Under the pieces are notes generated by a model, which did not search any database, was not told the DNA's origin, and saw nothing but the letters and a program-made list of their open reading frames with translations. Below are positions 45,305-54,156 of a stretch of DNA of 64,000 nucleotides, one piece after another. The position numbers and the translations under genes are program-made. The first letter of the stretch is position 1; each line of letters opens with the position of its first letter. The DNA comes from Streptomyces hygroscopicus (GTDB lineage: Bacteria > Actinomycetota > Actinomycetes > Streptomycetales > Streptomycetaceae): contig NZ_LBMW01000010.1 in assembly GCF_026168105.1 (NCBI RefSeq), forward strand, positions 62,001 through 126,000, read 5' to 3'.

Positions 45305-46372
45305 TCAGGCGTACGTCTGGGTGTGTGAGTCCCCGCCGGTCGAGCCGAGCCGAGAGCTCGGGAGCGGGTCGAGCGCGCGGACCGGCCGGACGCTGCCGAC
45401 CGGCTTGCCGCCGCCGAGCAGGGGTTCCCCGTCGAACTCGGCGAGCGCGGCCGGGTCGACCCCGGCGCGGGCGAGCGCCGCCGCTGCGACCGGGACGCGG
45501 GCCCGGTTCGCCCCGTCGGAGATCTTCACGGCGACGGTCCGGCCGTCCGGCAGTGCGGCGACCTGGACGCCCTCGAAGCCGTCCTTGGCGAGCAGCCCCG
45601 GCACGGCGCGCATCAGCGCGGCGACGTCGCGCCCGGAGCCGGAGGCCATCTCGGCGTGTTCGCGCATGGCGTCCGCCACGCGCGCCTCCGGGGTGCCGGC
45701 CGGTGCGGTCACGATCCGGGCCGCGGCACGCGCGAGTCCGTGCAACGAGACGGAGAACAGGGGTGCGCCACAGCCGTCGACGGTGACCCGGGCGACGCGC
45801 TGGCCCGTGAGGTCCTCGACGATCTCGGCGATGGCCTGCTGGAGCGGGTGCGCCGGGTCGAGGTAGTCCTCCAGCGGCCAGCCGTTGAGCTTGCAGGTGT
45901 ACAGCATGGCCGCGTGCTTGCCGGAGCAGTTCTGCGCGAGCCGGGAGGGCGGGCGGCCCTCGCGCACCCAGGTGTCGCGGACGACCGGGTCGTACGGCAG
46001 GTCCGGAACGTTGCGCAGGTCTTCCTCGGTGACCTGGGCCAGTTCCAGGATGCGCCGGGTGCCGGCCAGGTGCCGCTCCTCGCCGGAGTGGCTGGCCGCG
46101 GCCAGCGACAGCAGTTCCCCGTCGAGCGTCAGCCCGGCTCTCAGCATCGCCACCGCCTGCACCGGCTTGAGCGCCGAGCGCGGGTAGAAGGCGGCCTCGA
46201 TGTCACCGAGTTGCAGCTGGACGGCTCCGTCGGCGCCGAGGACGACGACCGAGCCGTAGTGGATGCCTTCGACGACCCCACCGCGGATGAGGTGGGCGAC
46301 TGGGGCGTGGAGGGGCTCCCGGATCACAGGAGCCTCGGCCACCGAACTTCCGTACAACACTGCGTGGTTCAC
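45305..46372 (-). CDS. L-asparaginase, asparaginase II / ReAV-like family
   Basis: A 355-residue enzyme predicted to hydrolyse asparagine to aspartate. It is not the classical L-asparaginase I/II fold: the sequence shows [19 protein letters not shown] (SxLK at the N-terminal part), [40 protein letters not shown] and [19 protein letters not shown], which mark the Rhizobium etli thermolabile-type class with cysteine/serine-lysine catalysis. GTG 46370-46372 overlaps the permease stop by four bases. Position between asparagine permease and aspartase supports the function. Confidence 0.88.
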   Translation of the reverse strand: MNHAVLYGSSVAEAPVIREPLHAPVAHLIRGGVVEGIHYGSVVVLGADGAVQLQLGDIEAAFYPRSALKPVQAVAMLRAGLTLDGELLSLAAASHSGEERHLAGTRRILELAQVTEEDLRNVPDLPYDPVVRDTWVREGRPPSRLAQNCSGKHAAMLYTCKLNGWPLEDYLDPAHPLQQAIAEIVEDLTGQRVARVTVDGCGAPLFSVSLHGLARAAARIVTAPAGTPEARVADAMREHAEMASGSGRDVAALMRAVPGLLAKDGFEGVQVAALPDGRTVAVKISDGANRARVPVAAAALARAGVDPAALAEFDGEPLLGGGKPVGSVRPVRALDPLPSSRLGSTGGDSHTQTYA

Positions 46373-47826
46373 ACATTCACCTTGGAGGAGTTACTGCGGG
46401 CGACCCGGCTGCGTATGCCGTACCAGCCGCCCACCAGGGCAGCCCCGATCAGCGGCAGGCACAGCACGGTGGTGCGGCCGGCGCCGCCGTCGGCGTACAT
46501 CAGGACGAACACCGAGACGAGGAAGGCGAGCGTGACGATCTCGGTCCACGGGGAGCCGGGGAGTCGGTAGCCCGGCCGGGTCAGTTCGCCGTCCCGGGTC
46601 TTCTTCCAGAAGAGCAGATGGCAGACCATGATCATGCCCCAGGTGGACAGGATGCCGATCGCCGCGAAGTTGAGAACGATCTCGAACGCGTCGGCGGGGA
46701 CCACGTAGTTGAGGCCGACGCCGAGGACGCACATGCCGCTGGTGAGCAGGATGCCGCCGTACGGTACCTGGCTGCGGCTCATCACCCGGGTGAACCTGGG
46801 GGCCGAGCCGGACATCGCCATGGAGCGCAGGATGCGGCCGGTGGAGTACAGACCGGAGTTGAGCGAGGACATGGCCGCGGTGAGGACGACGAGGTTCATC
46901 ACACCGCCCGCGGCGGGGACGCCGATGTGGGACAGGACCGTCACGAAGGGGCTCTGGCCTGCTGAGTACTTGTTCCAGGGCAGCAGCATCGACAGCAGGA
47001 CGACCGAGCCGACGTAGAAGAGGCCGACGCGCCACATGATGGAATTGATCGCCTTCGGCATGATCTTCTCGGGGTTCTCGGTCTCGCCCGCGGCGACGCC
47101 GACCAACTCGACGGAGGCGTAGGCGAAGACGACACCCTGGATGATCAGCAGCATCGGCAGCACGCCGTTGGGGAAGACGCCGCCGTGGGCGGTGATCAGG
47201 GACGGGCCGGGGGTGTTGCCGTCGACGGGGTGCCGGGTGACCAGAAGGAAGATCGCGATCGCCATGAAGACCACGAGGGCGCTGACCTTCACGATGGCGA
47301 ACCAGAACTCCAGCTCGCCGAAGATCTTCACCGAGATGAGGTTCACGGTGAGGACCACGGCCAGGGCGACGAGGGCGATCACCCACTGCGGGATGTCGGA
47401 GAACATGCCCCAGTAGTGGGTGTAGGTGGCCACGGCGGTGATGTCTGCGATACCGGTGGTCGCCCAGTTGAGGAAGTACATCCAGCCCGCGGTGTAGGCG
47501 CCCTTCTCACCGAGGAACTCCCTGGCGTACGAGACGAAGGCGCCGGAGGAGGGCCGGTACAGCACGAGTTCTCCGAGCGCTCGCACCACGAGGAAGGCGA
47601 AGACGCCGCAGATCGCGTAGGCGACGAAGAGCGAGGGGCCGGCATCGGCGAGACGGCCGCCGGCACCGAGGAAGAGGCCGGTGCCGATGGCGCCGCCGAT
47701 GGCGATCATGTTGACGTGCCGGGACTTGAGGGACTTGCTGTAGCCCGCGTCACCGGCGTCGACGTGACCGGACGAGGTGCGTATCTCCGCCTGACGGGAC
47801 TCTTCCTGGAGGTACTGCTCGCTCAC
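46369..47826 (-). CDS. ansP: L-asparagine permease (APC superfamily)
   Basis: A 485-residue, twelve-helix amino acid permease. [20 protein letters not shown] and [12 protein letters not shown] form the conserved first helix, [19 protein letters not shown] the second/third, and [20 protein letters not shown] the sixth. The AAT (amino acid transporter) subfamily imports polar amino acids by proton symport. Asparagine specificity is inferred from the operon. GTG 47824-47826 overlaps the GntR gene stop by four bases, and its own stop overlaps the asparaginase start, so all three are coupled. Confidence 0.88.
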   Translation of the reverse strand: MSEQYLQEESRQAEIRTSSGHVDAGDAGYSKSLKSRHVNMIAIGGAIGTGLFLGAGGRLADAGPSLFVAYAICGVFAFLVVRALGELVLYRPSSGAFVSYAREFLGEKGAYTAGWMYFLNWATTGIADITAVATYTHYWGMFSDIPQWVIALVALAVVLTVNLISVKIFGELEFWFAIVKVSALVVFMAIAIFLLVTRHPVDGNTPGPSLITAHGGVFPNGVLPMLLIIQGVVFAYASVELVGVAAGETENPEKIMPKAINSIMWRVGLFYVGSVVLLSMLLPWNKYSAGQSPFVTVLSHIGVPAAGGVMNLVVLTAAMSSLNSGLYSTGRILRSMAMSGSAPRFTRVMSRSQVPYGGILLTSGMCVLGVGLNYVVPADAFEIVLNFAAIGILSTWGMIMVCHLLFWKKTRDGELTRPGYRLPGSPWTEIVTLAFLVSVFVLMYADGGAGRTTVLCLPLIGAALVGGWYGIRSRVARSNSSKVNV

Positions 47827-48554
47827 GCCGCGGGTCCGCCTTCCGTGGGGGTGTCCGCGCGCCGGGGGCGCACGATGTCGGTGAGGGTCGTCTCGACGCG
47901 GTCGAGGTGGTGGGTCATGGCCTCCACCGCGTCGTGCTCGGAACCGTCGATCAGCGCCTCGACGATCGCCCGGTGCTCGCGGTTGGACTGCTCGCGCCGG
48001 CCGCCCAGTTCGTTGAGGAAGGCCGACTGGCGCGCGAGCGCGTCCCGGATCTCCTCGATCACCCGGCGGAAAACCGGGTTCTGGGCGGCCTCGGCCACCG
48101 CGAGATGGAAGAGCGTGTCCATCGCGACCCAGGCGGTGGTGTCCGTCTCCCGCTCCATCCGGTCCAGGAGGTGGGCCAGGTGGTCGAGGTTCTCCGAGGT
48201 ACGGCGCAGCGCCGCGTACCCGGCGACCGGGATCTCGATGTGGCGGCGAACCTCCAGCAGGTCGCTGGCCACGTAGTCGCCGAAGGTGGGGTCCTCGACG
48301 GCGTTCGCGACGACGAAGGTGCCCTTGCCGGTCTTCGAGACGGTCAGGCCCATCGCCTGCAGAGCCCGCAGGGCCTCGCGCAGCACGGGCCGGGAGACCT
48401 CAAGGGTGCGGCACAGCTCGGCCTCGGAGGGCAGCTTGTCGCCGATCGCGTAGTCGCCGCGCTCGATGGCGCCGCGGAGGTGGGTGAGCACCGCTTCCAT
48501 GGCGCTGACGCGCCGCGGTCCCCGACCAGCTGTCTGGCTGTCTGACAGGTTCAC
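47823..48554 (-). CDS. GntR-family regulator, FadR subfamily
   Basis: A 243-residue regulator. Winged helix: [40 protein letters not shown] and [20 protein letters not shown]. The C-terminal FCD domain contains [20 protein letters not shown] and [20 protein letters not shown], with the metal-binding histidine/aspartate pattern of that domain. It heads the asparagine operon and is the obvious controller of it. GTG 48552-48554 is used; an ATG at 48498-48500 beginning MEAVLTHL is an alternative start, which would leave the palindrome at 48538-48548 outside the coding region. Confidence 0.9.
   Translation of the reverse strand: MNLSDSQTAGRGPRRVSAMEAVLTHLRGAIERGDYAIGDKLPSEAELCRTLEVSRPVLREALRALQAMGLTVSKTGKGTFVVANAVEDPTFGDYVASDLLEVRRHIEIPVAGYAALRRTSENLDHLAHLLDRMERETDTTAWVAMDTLFHLAVAEAAQNPVFRRVIEEIRDALARQSAFLNELGGRREQSNREHRAIVEALIDGSEHDAVEAMTHHLDRVETTLTDIVRPRRADTPTEGGPAA
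48538..48548. promoter_or_regulatory. Possible operator at the GntR start
   Basis: CTGTC-T-GACAG, preceded by a second TGTCTGG copy. It overlaps the first codons of the regulator if GTG 48554 is the start, and lies 38 bp upstream if ATG 48500 is. Confidence 0.3.
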
Positions 48555-48616
48555 GGGAGCGATCCTGCGGGCAACAGGACGGGACTGTCAAGGGGGGGCG
48601 GTCAAGCGGACTTTCA

Positions 48617-48652
48617 TGGGGCGTAAAGCCTGAATACCGACTTCACGCCCCA
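48617..48652 (-). terminator. Hairpin downstream of uppP
   Basis: TGGGGCGT (48617-48624) and ACGCCCCA (48645-48652) pair across a 20-base loop, 51 bp after the uppP stop. Confidence 0.5.
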
Positions 48653-48702
48653 CGGGTGATCAGCGGCGACCGGCCGGGCGCGCCGATCACGAGCGGCCCG
48701 GA

Positions 48703-49536
48703 TCAGCTGAGCGCACCGGCCGAGAGCATGCCGAGGAGCGCCACACCCACGACGATCCGGTAGATCACGAAGGCGTTGAAGGAGTGCTTGGCGACGAACT
48801 TCAGCAGCCAGGCGATGGACGCGTACGCGACCACGAACGAGACGACGGTGCCGACGGCCAGCGGCGCGGCACCCACGCCCGCACCCAGGGCGTCCTTCAG
48901 TTCGTAGAGGCCGGCGCCGGTGAGGGCCGGGATGCCGAGGAAGAAGGACAGACGGGTGGCCGCTACGCGGTCGAGGTCCAGGATGAGCGCGGTGGACATG
49001 GTGGCGCCGGAGCGGGAGAAGCCGGGGAAGAGCAGGGCGAGGATCTGCGAGCACCCGACCAGCATCGCGTCCTTGAACGAGGTGTCGTCCTCGCCGCGCT
49101 TGTGCCGGCCCATCTGGTCCGCCGCCCACATCACGCCACTGCCGACGATCAGCGAGGCGGCCACCACCCACAGCGAGCCGAGCGCGCCGTCGATGAGCGG
49201 CTTGGCGGCGAGGCCCACGATGACGATCGGGATGGTCGAGTAGATCACCCACCACGCGAACTTGTAGTCGTGGCGCTGCCGTTCCTCCCGGTTGAGCAGG
49301 CCCCGGAACCAGGCCGAGACGATGCGCACGATGTCCTTGAAGAAGTACAGGAGCACGGCCGCGATCGCGCCGACCTGGATGACGGCCGAGAAGCCGACGA
49401 CGGACTTGTCGTCGACGGGGATCCCCATCAGCCCCTCAGTGATCTTGAGATGGCCGGTCGAGGACACGGGGAGGAATTCGGTCACCCCCTCGACGACTCC
49501 GAGGACGACGGCCTGACCGACGTTGATGACGCTCAT
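48703..49536 (-). CDS. uppP: Undecaprenyl-diphosphatase
   Basis: A 277-residue, multi-helix membrane enzyme that dephosphorylates undecaprenyl pyrophosphate to recycle the lipid carrier for peptidoglycan and other wall polymers; it also gives bacitracin resistance. The two active-site motifs are GVTEFLPVSSTGHLKI (E-rich plus SST-GH, residues ~17-32) and LLFPGFSRSGATMSTALIL (PGxSRSG). The length matches E. coli BacA. ATG 49534-49536. It is separated from the fluoride-channel operon by 84 bp. Confidence 0.94.
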   Translation of the reverse strand: MSVINVGQAVVLGVVEGVTEFLPVSSTGHLKITEGLMGIPVDDKSVVGFSAVIQVGAIAAVLLYFFKDIVRIVSAWFRGLLNREERQRHDYKFAWWVIYSTIPIVIVGLAAKPLIDGALGSLWVVAASLIVGSGVMWAADQMGRHKRGEDDTSFKDAMLVGCSQILALLFPGFSRSGATMSTALILDLDRVAATRLSFFLGIPALTGAGLYELKDALGAGVGAAPLAVGTVVSFVVAYASIAWLLKFVAKHSFNAFVIYRIVVGVALLGMLSAGALS

Positions 49537-49620
49537 GGGATCCAGTTCTGAGTTGGTCGACAGTGCTGTAGACGGTAGAGGTGCAAGAGATTTTTACTAT
49601 GCCGAGGTGACGTCGTGGGG

Positions 49621-49995
49621 CTACGGCCACAAAGCCTGGGCGAACGAAACCCCGGCGAAGGCCGCACCGAGGCCCGCCGCCACGCCGGCGACGACATTGG
49701 CGGCAGCGTAGAACCCCGCACCGGTCTCGGTCAGCCGCAGCGTCTCGTACGAGAAGGTCGAGTACGTGGTCAGCGCCCCGCACAGGCCCGTGCCGATGAG
49801 CAGCTGCAGGTGGGAGGAGGCGTGGCCGGCCGCGACCGCGCCCGTCAGCAGGCCGAGGACCAGACAGCCCGCCACGTTGACGACGAACGTGCCCCAGGGG
49901 AAGACGGTGTCGTGCCGCAGTTGTACCGCGCGATCGGTGAGGTACCGCAGGGGGGCACCGACCATGGCACCGACGATCACCAGGAGCCAATTCAC
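49621..49995 (-). CDS. crcB: Fluoride ion channel FluC/CrcB, downstream copy
   Basis: A 124-residue four-helix Fluc protein. [12 protein letters not shown] is the helix-1 arginine motif, [20 protein letters not shown] contains the pore asparagine, and [19 protein letters not shown] has the phenylalanine-box and sodium-site region. The dual-topology channel lets fluoride leave the cell. ATG 49993-49995 overlaps the DUF190 stop by four bases. Together with the upstream copy it may form an oppositely oriented heterodimer. Confidence 0.92.
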   Translation of the reverse strand: MNWLLVIVGAMVGAPLRYLTDRAVQLRHDTVFPWGTFVVNVAGCLVLGLLTGAVAAGHASSHLQLLIGTGLCGALTTYSTFSYETLRLTETGAGFYAAANVVAGVAAGLGAAFAGVSFAQALWP

Positions 49996-50372
49996 AACGA
50001 ATTCTCACCTTTCCCGTCGGTCCTCCGCGGCCCGGCCTCCCGGCCGACGTACCGGATGACCTCGCACTCGTCGAGCGTCACGAGTCCTTCGGTGACGAGT
50101 TCGTCGAGCTGCGGGAGGAAGGCGCGGACGCGCTCCTCGGTGTCGACCACGACGACGGCCACCGGCAGGTCCTCGCTCAGCGACAGCAGTCGCGAGGTGT
50201 GGACGACCGAGGACGCACCGAAGCCCTCGACACCGTGGAAGACGCTCGCCCCCGCGAGGCCCGCGGCATGCGCGCGGTGCACGATCTCGCTGTAGAGGGG
50301 CTTGTGGTGCCAGGTGTCGTGCTCACCGACGTAGACGGTAAGCCGCAGGGCCCTGCCGGTCAGTCGTGTCAT
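49992..50372 (-). CDS. DUF190 family protein
   Basis: A 126-residue protein with the DUF190 pattern: [60 protein letters not shown] and [20 protein letters not shown]. The fold is PII-like. In actinobacteria it commonly lies between or beside two crcB genes, and is thought to modulate the channel; that is unproven. It overlaps the downstream FluC start by four bases, so it is expressed with it. Confidence 0.88.
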   Translation of the reverse strand: MTRLTGRALRLTVYVGEHDTWHHKPLYSEIVHRAHAAGLAGASVFHGVEGFGASSVVHTSRLLSLSEDLPVAVVVVDTEERVRAFLPQLDELVTEGLVTLDECEVIRYVGREAGPRRTDGKGENSL

Positions 50373-50406
50373 CGCCGCCTCCGCGGTGCGCCGTTGTGTG
50401 ATCCGT

Positions 50407-50877
50407 TCACCGTTGCCGCCACATGAGGGCCCGCCGGGTCGCCGTCATCGCGAGCCACACCGCCGCAAGAGCCCCGAAGAGGGTCGCGAACAGATAGGCG
50501 AGTGCGGTGCGCGCGTGGCCCCCGGCGACCAGGCGCTGGATCTCCACGGCGTACGTCGAGAAGGTGGTGAAGCCACCGAGCACGCCCGTGCCGAAGAAGG
50601 GCCGCACCAGGCGGTGGGCCGCCCACACGTCGGTGATCACAACCATGAACACGCCGATCACGGCACAGCCGACGAGGTTGATCCCGAAGGTGGTCCAGGG
50701 GAATCCGCCGGCCCGCCAGGGCCACCACAGCGAGGCGGCGTAGCGCGCCGTGGCGCCGAGGGCGCCGCCGAGGGCGACGACCGCCAGGACGGGACCCTGC
50801 CCCTGCCAGGGCGACGGCCGCCGCGCCTGCCCGGACGGGGCCATCGGGTCGGCGCTCTTGGGGTGCGGGACTGACAT
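50407..50877 (-). CDS. crcB: Fluoride ion channel FluC/CrcB, upstream copy
   Basis: A 156-residue Fluc protein with a longer N-terminus ([20 protein letters not shown]). [18 protein letters not shown] is the first-helix motif, [20 protein letters not shown] has the pore asparagine, and [20 protein letters not shown] is the signature third-helix segment. ATG 50875-50877; a much longer frame exists but has no protein-like content. It heads a crcB-DUF190-crcB operon, 34 bp before DUF190. A hairpin leader lies directly upstream. Confidence 0.92.
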   Translation of the reverse strand: MSVPHPKSADPMAPSGQARRPSPWQGQGPVLAVVALGGALGATARYAASLWWPWRAGGFPWTTFGINLVGCAVIGVFMVVITDVWAAHRLVRPFFGTGVLGGFTTFSTYAVEIQRLVAGGHARTALAYLFATLFGALAAVWLAMTATRRALMWRQR

Positions 50878-50890
50878 GGACGCGCTTCTC

Positions 50891-50936
50891 CTACTCGCCG
50901 GGGCCCTGCGGAACGGGCACGCTCCATCGCAAGTAG
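50891..50936 (-). promoter_or_regulatory. Structured leader before the fluoride-channel operon
   Basis: On the minus strand CTACTTGC pairs with GCGAGTAG (one wobble) and the 3' arm runs into AGGAG, the likely ribosome-binding site; the loop includes GCGATGGAGC. It resembles a switch that can hide the start site, and GATGG recalls the fluoride riboswitch, but the complementary segment of the known pseudoknot was not found. Confidence 0.35.
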
Positions 50937-51102
50937 GGACCGTGGGCGGCGACGCTGCCGCGGTTGTGGTGCGGCGGGCCCCACCACCGCGCCGCGGGGC
51001 ATGATCGCGGCCGGGGAACAGGTTAACCCCGAGCGCGGCGGCCTCGCACCCCCGGCCGGTCGGTGCCACTGGTACCGCGCACCCCGGTCGGCCGTTGCCC
51101 AC

Positions 51103-51193
51103 GATGCCGCACCCACCCGGTCAGTCGGTCCCCCCCGATGCCGCACACCCCCAGCCAGTCGGTCCCCCCGATGCCGCACACCCCTGGTCAGCA
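51103..51193. repeat. 33-34 bp tandem repeat, about 2.5 copies
   Basis: Units start with GATGCCGCAC at 51103, 51137 and 51170 and continue with CAGTCGGTCCCCCC. The last copy runs into the 3' end of the lactonase gene. Confidence 0.75.
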
Positions 51194-52153
51194 GGTGCCC
51201 GTGGGCAGCTTGCACACCGCGACGCCCCGCTCCCACAGACTCCCCAGGATCAGCCGGCCGTCGGCGACGCACGCGCTGGTGACCATCCGGAAGTCCGAGG
51301 GGCGGCGCAGAAGGTACCGGAGGATGCGGCCCTCGTCGTCGACCGCGAGCGCTCCGGCCATACGCGCGGGGCGGTAAGGAGCGCGTATCGCGACGCGGGC
51401 GGCGGCACGGCGCACGGCCGGGGCGGCGCTGTGCAGCAGGTCCAGGACGGGCACGCGGGGGGCGGCCAGTGCCACCCAGATCGGACCGTCGTCCCCGGCG
51501 CTCCAGAGGTTGTCGGGCAGGCCGGGGAGGTCCTCGACGAAGGGCTCGCTCCGGCCCGCCCGCGGTCCGGCCAGCCAGTAACGGGTGAGGCGGCGGGCTC
51601 CGGTCTCGGCCACGACCAGGAAGGACTCGTCCTTGCCCAGGGCGAGGCCGTTGGCGAACTGCAGCCCCTCCAGGAGCACATCGGGGCTGTCGGCGCCGGG
51701 GGCGAGCCGCAGCAGCCGCCCCGTTCCGGTGTGCTCGACCAGGTCGCCGATCCACTGTTCCAGGGGGTGGCGCCTGCTGGACACGGTGAAGTAGACCGTG
51801 CCATCGGACAGGGCGACGACGTTGCTGCAGAACCGCAGGGGCTCCCCCGCCACCGAGTCGGCGAGGATCCGTACGGTGCCGTCGTCGAGCGCGATCCTCA
51901 GCAGTCCGCGGTGCGCATCGCACACCAACAGGGCGTTGTCCGCGAGGAGTTCGAGCCCGAGGGGTCGGCCGCCCGTCTCGGCGAGCACCTCGATGCGGGT
52001 ACGGGCCGGGTCGGCGAGGCCGTCGAGGCGCAGGATGCGTCCGTCGGCCGTGCCGGTCAGCACCCGGCCGCGCGCGTCGGCAACAACGTCCTCCGGCCCC
52101 CGGCCGCCGATCGCGACGTAGCGGTGCGGGACGAGGGTCGTGGGACGGTCCAT
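51188..52153 (-). CDS. SMP-30/gluconolactonase-like beta-propeller protein
   Basis: A 321-residue six-bladed propeller. Blades show GPEDVVADARGRVLTGTADG, RPLGLELLADNALLVCDAHR and DGTVYFTVSSRRHPLEQWIG, then FANGLALGKDESFLVVAETG and DLPGLPDNLWSAGDDGPIWV, the pattern of strictosidine-synthase-like/lactonase enzymes with a metal centre. No signal peptide is visible. ATG 52151-52153. The reaction is probably hydrolysis of a lactone or ester; no sugar pathway genes adjoin. The promoter region holds a 26-bp tandem repeat. Confidence 0.85.
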   Translation of the reverse strand: MDRPTTLVPHRYVAIGGRGPEDVVADARGRVLTGTADGRILRLDGLADPARTRIEVLAETGGRPLGLELLADNALLVCDAHRGLLRIALDDGTVRILADSVAGEPLRFCSNVVALSDGTVYFTVSSRRHPLEQWIGDLVEHTGTGRLLRLAPGADSPDVLLEGLQFANGLALGKDESFLVVAETGARRLTRYWLAGPRAGRSEPFVEDLPGLPDNLWSAGDDGPIWVALAAPRVPVLDLLHSAAPAVRRAAARVAIRAPYRPARMAGALAVDDEGRILRYLLRRPSDFRMVTSACVADGRLILGSLWERGVAVCKLPTGTC

Positions 52154-52159
52154 GTGTGC

Positions 52160-52211
52160 CTGCCCTTCCAGGTCGGAGGCTGCCCCTGCCCTTCCAGGTC
52201 GGAGACTGCCC
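52160..52211. repeat. 26-bp tandem repeat upstream of the lactonase gene
   Basis: Two copies of a unit beginning CTGCCCTTCCAGGTCGGAG, starting at 52160 and 52186, differing by one base. They begin seven bases upstream of the start codon, so regulation or slippage could both apply. Confidence 0.75.
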
Positions 52212-52245
52212 ACCAAGGCAGGTGCGTACCCTTGCGGCCCGGGGC

Positions 52246-52533
52246 CTACCAACCTTTCTCGAACAGTCGCGCAACCTCGGCGATGCGGACCTCGTCGCGG
52301 CGGTAGTGGACGCTCCGCCGGATCCGGGTGGTGCGCAGCAGGCCGATCGCGGCGAGCAGGCGCAGATCGGTGACGGCGACGGGCCGGGGCACGGCGAGTT
52401 TCTCGGCGACGGCCGCCGCCGTGACCCCGTCCTCGACGAGGTCGCCGTGCCGCTGCGGAGGGAAGTGCGCAACAGGGTCCTTCAGCCACTCGAGGATCCG
52501 CATCCGTCTGTCGCTCACCGGCATCTTCAGCAT
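52246..52533 (-). CDS. Small winged-helix regulator (ArsR-like)
   Basis: A 95-residue helix-turn-helix protein: VSDRRMRILEWLKDPVAHFP, GVTAAAVAEKLAVPRPVAVT and DLRLLAAIGLLRTTRIRRSV, then the wing HYRRDEVRIAEVARLFEKGW. The size is that of ArsR-type repressors; no metal-binding cysteines are present, so it likely senses something else. ATG 52531-52533 has GGGAGGG nine bases upstream. It lies 92 bp before the lactonase gene on the same strand and may control it; the MarR gene is divergent. Confidence 0.8.
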   Translation of the reverse strand: MLKMPVSDRRMRILEWLKDPVAHFPPQRHGDLVEDGVTAAAVAEKLAVPRPVAVTDLRLLAAIGLLRTTRIRRSVHYRRDEVRIAEVARLFEKGW

Positions 52534-52790
52534 CTCGTCCCTCCGTCCCGCCCGCCGGGCCCACTGTCGCGTGTCCGATGGCGCGGGGCCGAGATCCGAA
52601 CGGGCCGAAGTGCCGTGACGGGGACGCCCGTCAACGGGCGTGGTGATCCTGCCGACGTAACCGGTGAGGCCCGAGTCGGCGCAGGGGCCGGGGACCGGAA
52701 CGGCAACCGGAGGAGCCTCGTGGCGCTGGTCCAGGAGGCATGGGCCGAGCGGGCCCGGCCGCAGCGGTCCCGGTATCGATGCACGCGCAT

Positions 52791-52796
52791 TAACAT
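52791..52796 (+). promoter_or_regulatory. Possible -10 box of a leaderless MarR transcript
   Basis: TAACAT ends eight bases before the ATG at 52804, which would place transcription start at or next to the start codon. No Shine-Dalgarno sequence is seen. Confidence 0.35.
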
Positions 52797-52803
52797 GCGG
52801 TGT

Positions 52804-53208
52804 ATGGGAGTGAACGCGGCCGGTGCCCGGCTCGAGGAACAATGGCGGGACATCCTGTCGGTGCACGCCCGCACCATGTGCGAGATCGACCGTGCACTGC
52901 ATCCGTACGGTCTCGGTGCCAGTGACTTCGAAGTGCTCGACATCCTCGCCGCCGAGACGCCCGCGCACGGGGACCAGTGCCGGGTGCAGAACATCGCCGG
53001 GCGGGTCCATCTGAGCCAGAGCGCCCTGTCCCGGCTGATCGGACGGCTGGAGAAGGACGGCCTGGTGCGGCGCTCGGTGTGCGAGGAGGACCGCCGGGGG
53101 GTGTGGGTCGCCCTCACCGACGAGGGCCGCGAGCTGCACACCCGGGTGCTGCCGCTGCAACGCGACGTCCTGGCCCGGATGCTGGAGGAGCCGACATCGG
53201 CGGAGTGA
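52804..53208 (+). CDS. MarR-family regulator
   Basis: A 134-residue winged-helix protein with a DUF24-free MarR core: VHARTMCEIDRALHPYGLGA, SDFEVLDILAAETPAHGDQC, NIAGRVHLSQSALSRLIGRL and EKDGLVRRSVCEEDRRGVWV (wing). Two cysteines (in GDQCRVQN and SVCEED) could be redox-active. ATG 52804 is used; ATG 52795 is an alternative. It converges with the PqqB-like gene (stops 4 bp apart) and is divergent from the ArsR-like gene. Confidence 0.88.
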   Translation: MGVNAAGARLEEQWRDILSVHARTMCEIDRALHPYGLGASDFEVLDILAAETPAHGDQCRVQNIAGRVHLSQSALSRLIGRLEKDGLVRRSVCEEDRRGVWVALTDEGRELHTRVLPLQRDVLARMLEEPTSAE

Positions 53209-53212
53209 GCGG

Positions 53213-54091
53213 TCACACGGCGAACTCCGCCCCGTCCGCGAGGACTTCGGCCCCCGCCTCCGCGATCCGTTGCCGGGCGGCCGAAGCCGGGTCGAGCAGC
53301 GGGTTGGTGTTGTTGAGATGGGTGTAGATCCGGCGCGGTCCGGGGTGGCGGGCAAGGGCCACCAGACTGCCCTGCGCGCCCGCGACGGGCAGATGCCCCA
53401 TGGCTCCCTGTCCGGCCGCGCCCGGTACCACCGTGCCCATCTCGTCGGCCGCGTAGAACGTGCCGTCCAGCAGAGCGCAGTCCGCCGTCCCCAGCAGCTC
53501 GTCCAGGACCGGCGACCAGGCACCCACACAGGGCGCGTACGCGAGGACTCCGCCGGTGGCCAGATCCTCCACACGGTATGCCACCACCCACCGGTCGTCC
53601 GCGGCGGCGGCCAGGTACCTGGGGGTCTTGGCGCCCACCGGGTGCGCCGTGACCACGAGACCGCCGGCCAGGACGAATCCGCCCTCGGTCAGGGCGTCCG
53701 CCCACTGCCAGGCGGCGTAGCGGTCGAGCGCCGCGCGCAGCGGGGCCAGCGCGGCGAGGACCGGCGGAGCGGCGTACACCCTCAGGTCCGCGCCGCCGCG
53801 CAGCACCGCCAGGCCCCCGACGTGGTCGGCCTCCGCATCCGTCAGGAGAACGCCCCTGACCGGTGTGGACCGGCCCGGGCCCGGCCAGAGCGGTGCGGTG
53901 GCCGCGAGCTGTGTGCGGATGTCCGGTGAGGCGTTGAGCAGCCACCAGTCGCGGGAGTTGCCGGTGACGGCGACGCACTCCTGGGCGCGGGCGGGCAGTT
54001 TTCCGTCGCGGGCGGCGGTGCACAGCGCACAGGCGCAGTTCCACTGCGGGAAGCCGCCGCCGGCGGCCGTACCCAGCAGGACGACCCTCAC
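53213..54091 (-). CDS. PqqB-like metallo-beta-lactamase-fold protein
   Basis: A 292-residue protein strongly like coenzyme PQQ biosynthesis protein B: VRVVLLGTAAGGGFPQWNCA opens it, LLNASPDIRTQLAATAPLWP, GVLLTDAEADHVGGLAVLRG (DxDH metal motif) and LLDGTFYAADEM follow, then RIYTHLNNTNPLLDPASAAR. Cysteines CACALC are in the conserved position. PqqB is thought to be an iron oxygenase acting on the PqqA peptide. No pqqA, C, D or E is in the window. GTG 54089-54091 is preferred because GGAGG lies nine bases upstream. Confidence 0.85.
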   Translation of the reverse strand: MRVVLLGTAAGGGFPQWNCACALCTAARDGKLPARAQECVAVTGNSRDWWLLNASPDIRTQLAATAPLWPGPGRSTPVRGVLLTDAEADHVGGLAVLRGGADLRVYAAPPVLAALAPLRAALDRYAAWQWADALTEGGFVLAGGLVVTAHPVGAKTPRYLAAAADDRWVVAYRVEDLATGGVLAYAPCVGAWSPVLDELLGTADCALLDGTFYAADEMGTVVPGAAGQGAMGHLPVAGAQGSLVALARHPGPRRIYTHLNNTNPLLDPASAARQRIAEAGAEVLADGAEFAV

Positions 54092-54156
54092 GACCATCCC
54101 CCTCCGTGCCCCTACGTGACCCGTCCCGTGGGAACTTCCCTCCGGGCGCGGTAGGT

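Noticed and set aside
43696..45786. Plus-strand frame of ~700 codons opposite aspartase
   Set aside because: Antisense to aspA, which carries the complete GSSIMPGKVNP signature.
50878..51000. Canonical fluoride riboswitch before the crcB operon
   Set aside because: GATGG is present but I could not find the complementary segment of the known pseudoknot; listed only as a possible structured leader.
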